Shown in pieces: positions 61,468 through 64,000 of a stretch of DNA of 64,000 nt. The position numbers and the translations under genes are program-made. Every line of letters starts with the position of its first letter. Position 1 is the first letter of the stretch. The notes beneath the pieces are model-generated. The model searched no databases. It saw nothing but the letters and a program-made list of their open reading frames with translations, and was not told the origin of the DNA. This DNA is from Anagrus nilaparvatae (Eukaryota; Arthropoda; Insecta; Hymenoptera; Mymaridae): positions 9,938,501 through 10,002,500 of the forward strand of contig JAKSXM010000231.1 in the NCBI GenBank assembly GCA_022575985.1. Reading direction: 5' to 3'.

Positions 61468-62034
61468 TATTTTCAGTCGTGATCTTATGTAGTATACACA
61501 TAAGTTATTCTTTGGACTACGATGAACAAAAATTAAAATCAATCAAAAGACGAGCAATCGATGGATCAAGGGGAAAGTTAGTATAAATAAAATTATCATC
61601 TAAAAATAAAATAAAGAACATTATTCTTACTCGCATTGATTAATTGTTGCAGAAAATATTTCGATCCAAAAGAAGATGGATTTTTTGACGGGTACGGTTA
61701 CGAAAAAGGTCAATATCGACCAGAAAAAGAGAAAACTGGTATGTCGATAATTTCGTAATATTGGCATAAATGGTATAGAAAAATGTATTTTACTCGATTG
61801 AATATTGTTAAAATAACATGATTTCACTATTTTACAATTATTATTGTCATTATTATAAATTAGTAATTACAATAATAAAAAAAAAATTATATGCTTGACG
61901 AAGATTTATAGATGTTTTTCTTGTTACAGAATACTCTGACATAAGAGACACTGTACCTGGGGAACCAGGAGTTGATTATCCAGCATTTAACAAAATACCA
62001 CATACAAGTTTTACTTGTGCTGGACGAGCCAATG
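61468..62034 (+). CDS. CPAP1-like secreted chitin-binding protein, partial (first exons only)
   Basis: Three exons are read: about 61468 (or 61477) to 61576, 61653-61738 and 61930-62034, with GT/AG borders and an open joined frame. The first begins inside a hydrophobic segment (FSVVILCSIHISYS) that fits a secretory signal peptide with cleavage before LDYDE. A charged linker follows, rich in Lys, Asp and Gly ('DPKEDGFFDGYGYEKGQY'). The third exon gives 'DTVPGEPGVDYPAF', then 'IPHTSFTCAGRAN', which is the sequence that precedes and opens the single type-2 chitin-binding (peritrophin-A) domain in insect CPAP1 cuticle proteins; its Cys is the first domain cysteine. The ATG exon (upstream) and the rest of the chitin-binding domain (after a long intron, probably beyond the window) are missing. 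Expected role: extracellular cuticle assembly. Confidence 0.75.
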
Positions 62035-63908
62035 GTATGATAATAATTTCTATTTTTATTTTAATATTTTACATTACACGTAGTCACAAACAAATAAATA
62101 ACATTTTTTCTAATCTTTAATTAATGTTTTATATAATTTTACATAAATAAAAAATTTAAAATGACAATAATTTTAATACAAAGTTGCTTCTCATAATTTT
62201 TCTACAGGTTTTTGTAAAATAATTAAGATAATTATCTTGTCAAAGTAAGGAATGAAAAAATTAAAAAGTTAATTGATAAATACAATAAACTTGTTGGCTT
62301 CTTAAAGTTTTTCTTTATTTGGAATTTCTTCAATTTCTTTGTATCACAACAAAACGTTTTAAAATTACTGTTATTTTAAAATTAGATAACAGCCAGAGTT
62401 ACATAGCGGTTTCCCTGAGAGTAGAAAAAATTCTTTTTCATCGTATTTTGTTCACGAGTTTTAAGATTAGACAGACAAGAAAATAACGCGTGAAAAATTT
62501 GGCTTAAAGTTCGGAGCAAATTTACTCTATTATTTTACCATAAAAAATCTAAAAAATATCGCATTTGTAAGTCGAATGAAATATTTTAGACCTATACGTG
62601 TTACAGGACCTTATGACCTTATTATTGGTCTTACATCTGAATTTTGAATGCAATGAATTAATATTTGGACCAGAGTTTGTTCTACAAGCTTGTTCGTAAA
62701 ATAGGCCAAAAAAAAGCCAGGGAAAAATTTGCTTAATTATAGTAAATTTTATTAACTTTCACATTGTTAAAATAAAAATTTCTAAATTATATGAGGGATA
62801 GAAAAAATAGTCAAACATATGAATCAGCATCTTTGCATATATATTTTGAAAAATCTCTTCCGCAGTCTTGTTAATATAACAATATCTATTTGCACATCTA
62901 AATATTTTATTGTCTTGAAATAACAGTTTGTCAACCTTTCTATTAAATATTTACTACATCTTTGATTCTTCCTCACCCACTTACTCATTAAATCTACGCA
63001 TATTTCTTAATCATCCAGTAGTATATGAAAATAAAGGAGTTAAACTATACCTAATTATAAGTCTATTACAACTAAAAAAAAACGTAGCTTATCTAAATGT
63101 AAATAAAAATAATGAATAGTGAATACAATAATAATGATAGTTTAATTTTCGTCACAATCGAAGGAATAATCGATGTCAAGGATTTAAAAGACTTTTGAGA
63201 CAATGAATGTTTTTCTTCCACATATACATTAAAGTATTATACACAGCTTCATGTATCATCATCTTACAGCTTCTTTCCATTAATGCGATTTCGCAATGTA
63301 ATATATGCCTCTTATATATTCACTTTTCCCTTCAATTTACCATTTGCGGTATATAATATATAAATAAATCCCATATAAAGATTATCATAGGCGTATTATT
63401 ATTATTATTATTATTTACTTTTATCTCTCAACAAAATTATTTTTCTTTAATTTTCAATTCTATTGTGAATAATGTTTTTATTTTAATATTTTAATATTTT
63501 AACGTACGTGTTACGATCCAAACGTAAAATGAATCTGGTTAGTTTTTAAAAGTTTGCAAAAAGATCAAACAAAAAATCCTTATGTAATCCTAAAGTACAT
63601 GCATTCTGATCATCACTGATTTTATCTGCATTCTAATATAACTTAGATTCGCCGGTATTTTTTAAAAAATATTTATGATCGTGTTTGCGATACAAAGAAT
63701 TATAATTAAATAATAATTGCTAATAATATTTATAAATAGTAATTATCATATTATATAATAATTTGACTGAGGATACATGAAACGTCATTGTTATTATGTA
63801 TACATTAGAGTGGACCTAAAATTCGACTTCTCATAGTGCCCATAAACCAAACTCCCATTTTTGGTTCAAGACGAGTAACTGTTAATTTATTGTTAAAATA
63901 AGATAAAC
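62035..63908. other. Probable long intron of the CPAP1-like gene, no further exon seen
   Basis: The third CPAP1-like exon ends at a GTATGA donor, and I found no downstream exon encoding the remaining chitin-binding cysteines within the window. The sequence is AT-rich with an (ATT)n microsatellite near 63397-63415. The 63-aa ORF at 62928 is not supported. Confidence 0.45.
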
Positions 63909-64000
63909 ACACGGTAGAGCTGCTTTGGTTGAATATTCATCCAAAAGCTAAAAATACAAAATATAAATAATGTAACTATAATACAGGGGAAAATATAATC
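63909..64000. mobile_element. Truncated-by-window copy of the ACACGGTAGAGC element
   Basis: ACACGGTAGAGCTGCTTTGG is identical to the terminus of the 56209-56760 element. It is followed directly by sequence matching the inverse of its 56565-56600 segment ('ccaaaagctaaaa', 'atacaaaat') without the run of AACCAATTGGTT units. It continues past the window end. Confidence 0.7.

Noticed and set aside
1..64000. Possibility of an integrated virus or polydnavirus segment
   Set aside because: No viral gene family, integration motif or segment-like gene cluster was recognised; the non-coding bulk is explained by foldback and tandem repeats.

Overview
This window is very AT-rich nuclear DNA from an arthropod, most likely an insect and plausibly a parasitoid wasp. 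Arthropod origin is supported by short phase-consistent introns with GT/AG borders, a cuticle-type chitin-binding (CPAP1-like) gene and intron-split animal housekeeping genes. The wasp assignment is inference from base composition and repeat style. Only four genuine genes were found. The rest is repeat-derived DNA, and almost all short ORFs there are accidental.

Gene island (about 30.3-37.4 kb): an intact single-coding-exon ATG101 (minus strand, ULK1/Atg1 autophagy complex), a complete 13-exon kinesin-6 MKLP1/KIF23/Pavarotti gene (plus strand, centralspindlin, 852 aa) and a complete three-exon Rab GTPase (minus strand, 218 aa). ATG101 and pavarotti are divergent over about 1.5 kb. Pavarotti and the Rab gene are convergent, with about 575 bp between their stop codons. 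The island has no recognisable mobile element inside it. At the right end (61.5-62.0 kb) are the first exons of a CPAP1-like secreted chitin-binding protein whose remaining exons lie beyond the window.

Repeat landscape: the window holds an unusually dense set of long inverted repeats (foldback elements with long terminal inverted repeats). They lie at about 5.8-7.8, 8.2-10.8, 12.7-13.3, 13.4-15.4, 19.2-21.9, 22.7-24.4, 28.9-29.4, 37.8-38.5, 38.9-41.0, 45.2-45.6, 48.6-49.5, 52.1-54.2, 56.2-56.8 and 58.1-60.9 kb. Arms reach about 1.3 kb and none encodes a recognisable transposase. Several otherwise different palindromes share one internal module, GGTTTTTTGGGTCGCTGATC and variants, beside C-rich 'aactacccct' motifs. 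This suggests one related non-autonomous superfamily.

Classic DNA-transposon debris is also present: a decayed Tigger/pogo element with TA duplication (26.66-27.91 kb) that carries a nested MITE, a MITE family with 5-bp target duplications, a hAT MITE with a perfect 8-bp duplication nested in a palindrome, a TTAA-flanked foldback and a pogo-like MITE. Two blocks of a satellite-like tandem repeat (about 0.24-2.27 and 15.99-18.91 kb) end in the same (CA)n-plus-tail module. The second contains three near-identical ~778-bp higher-order units.
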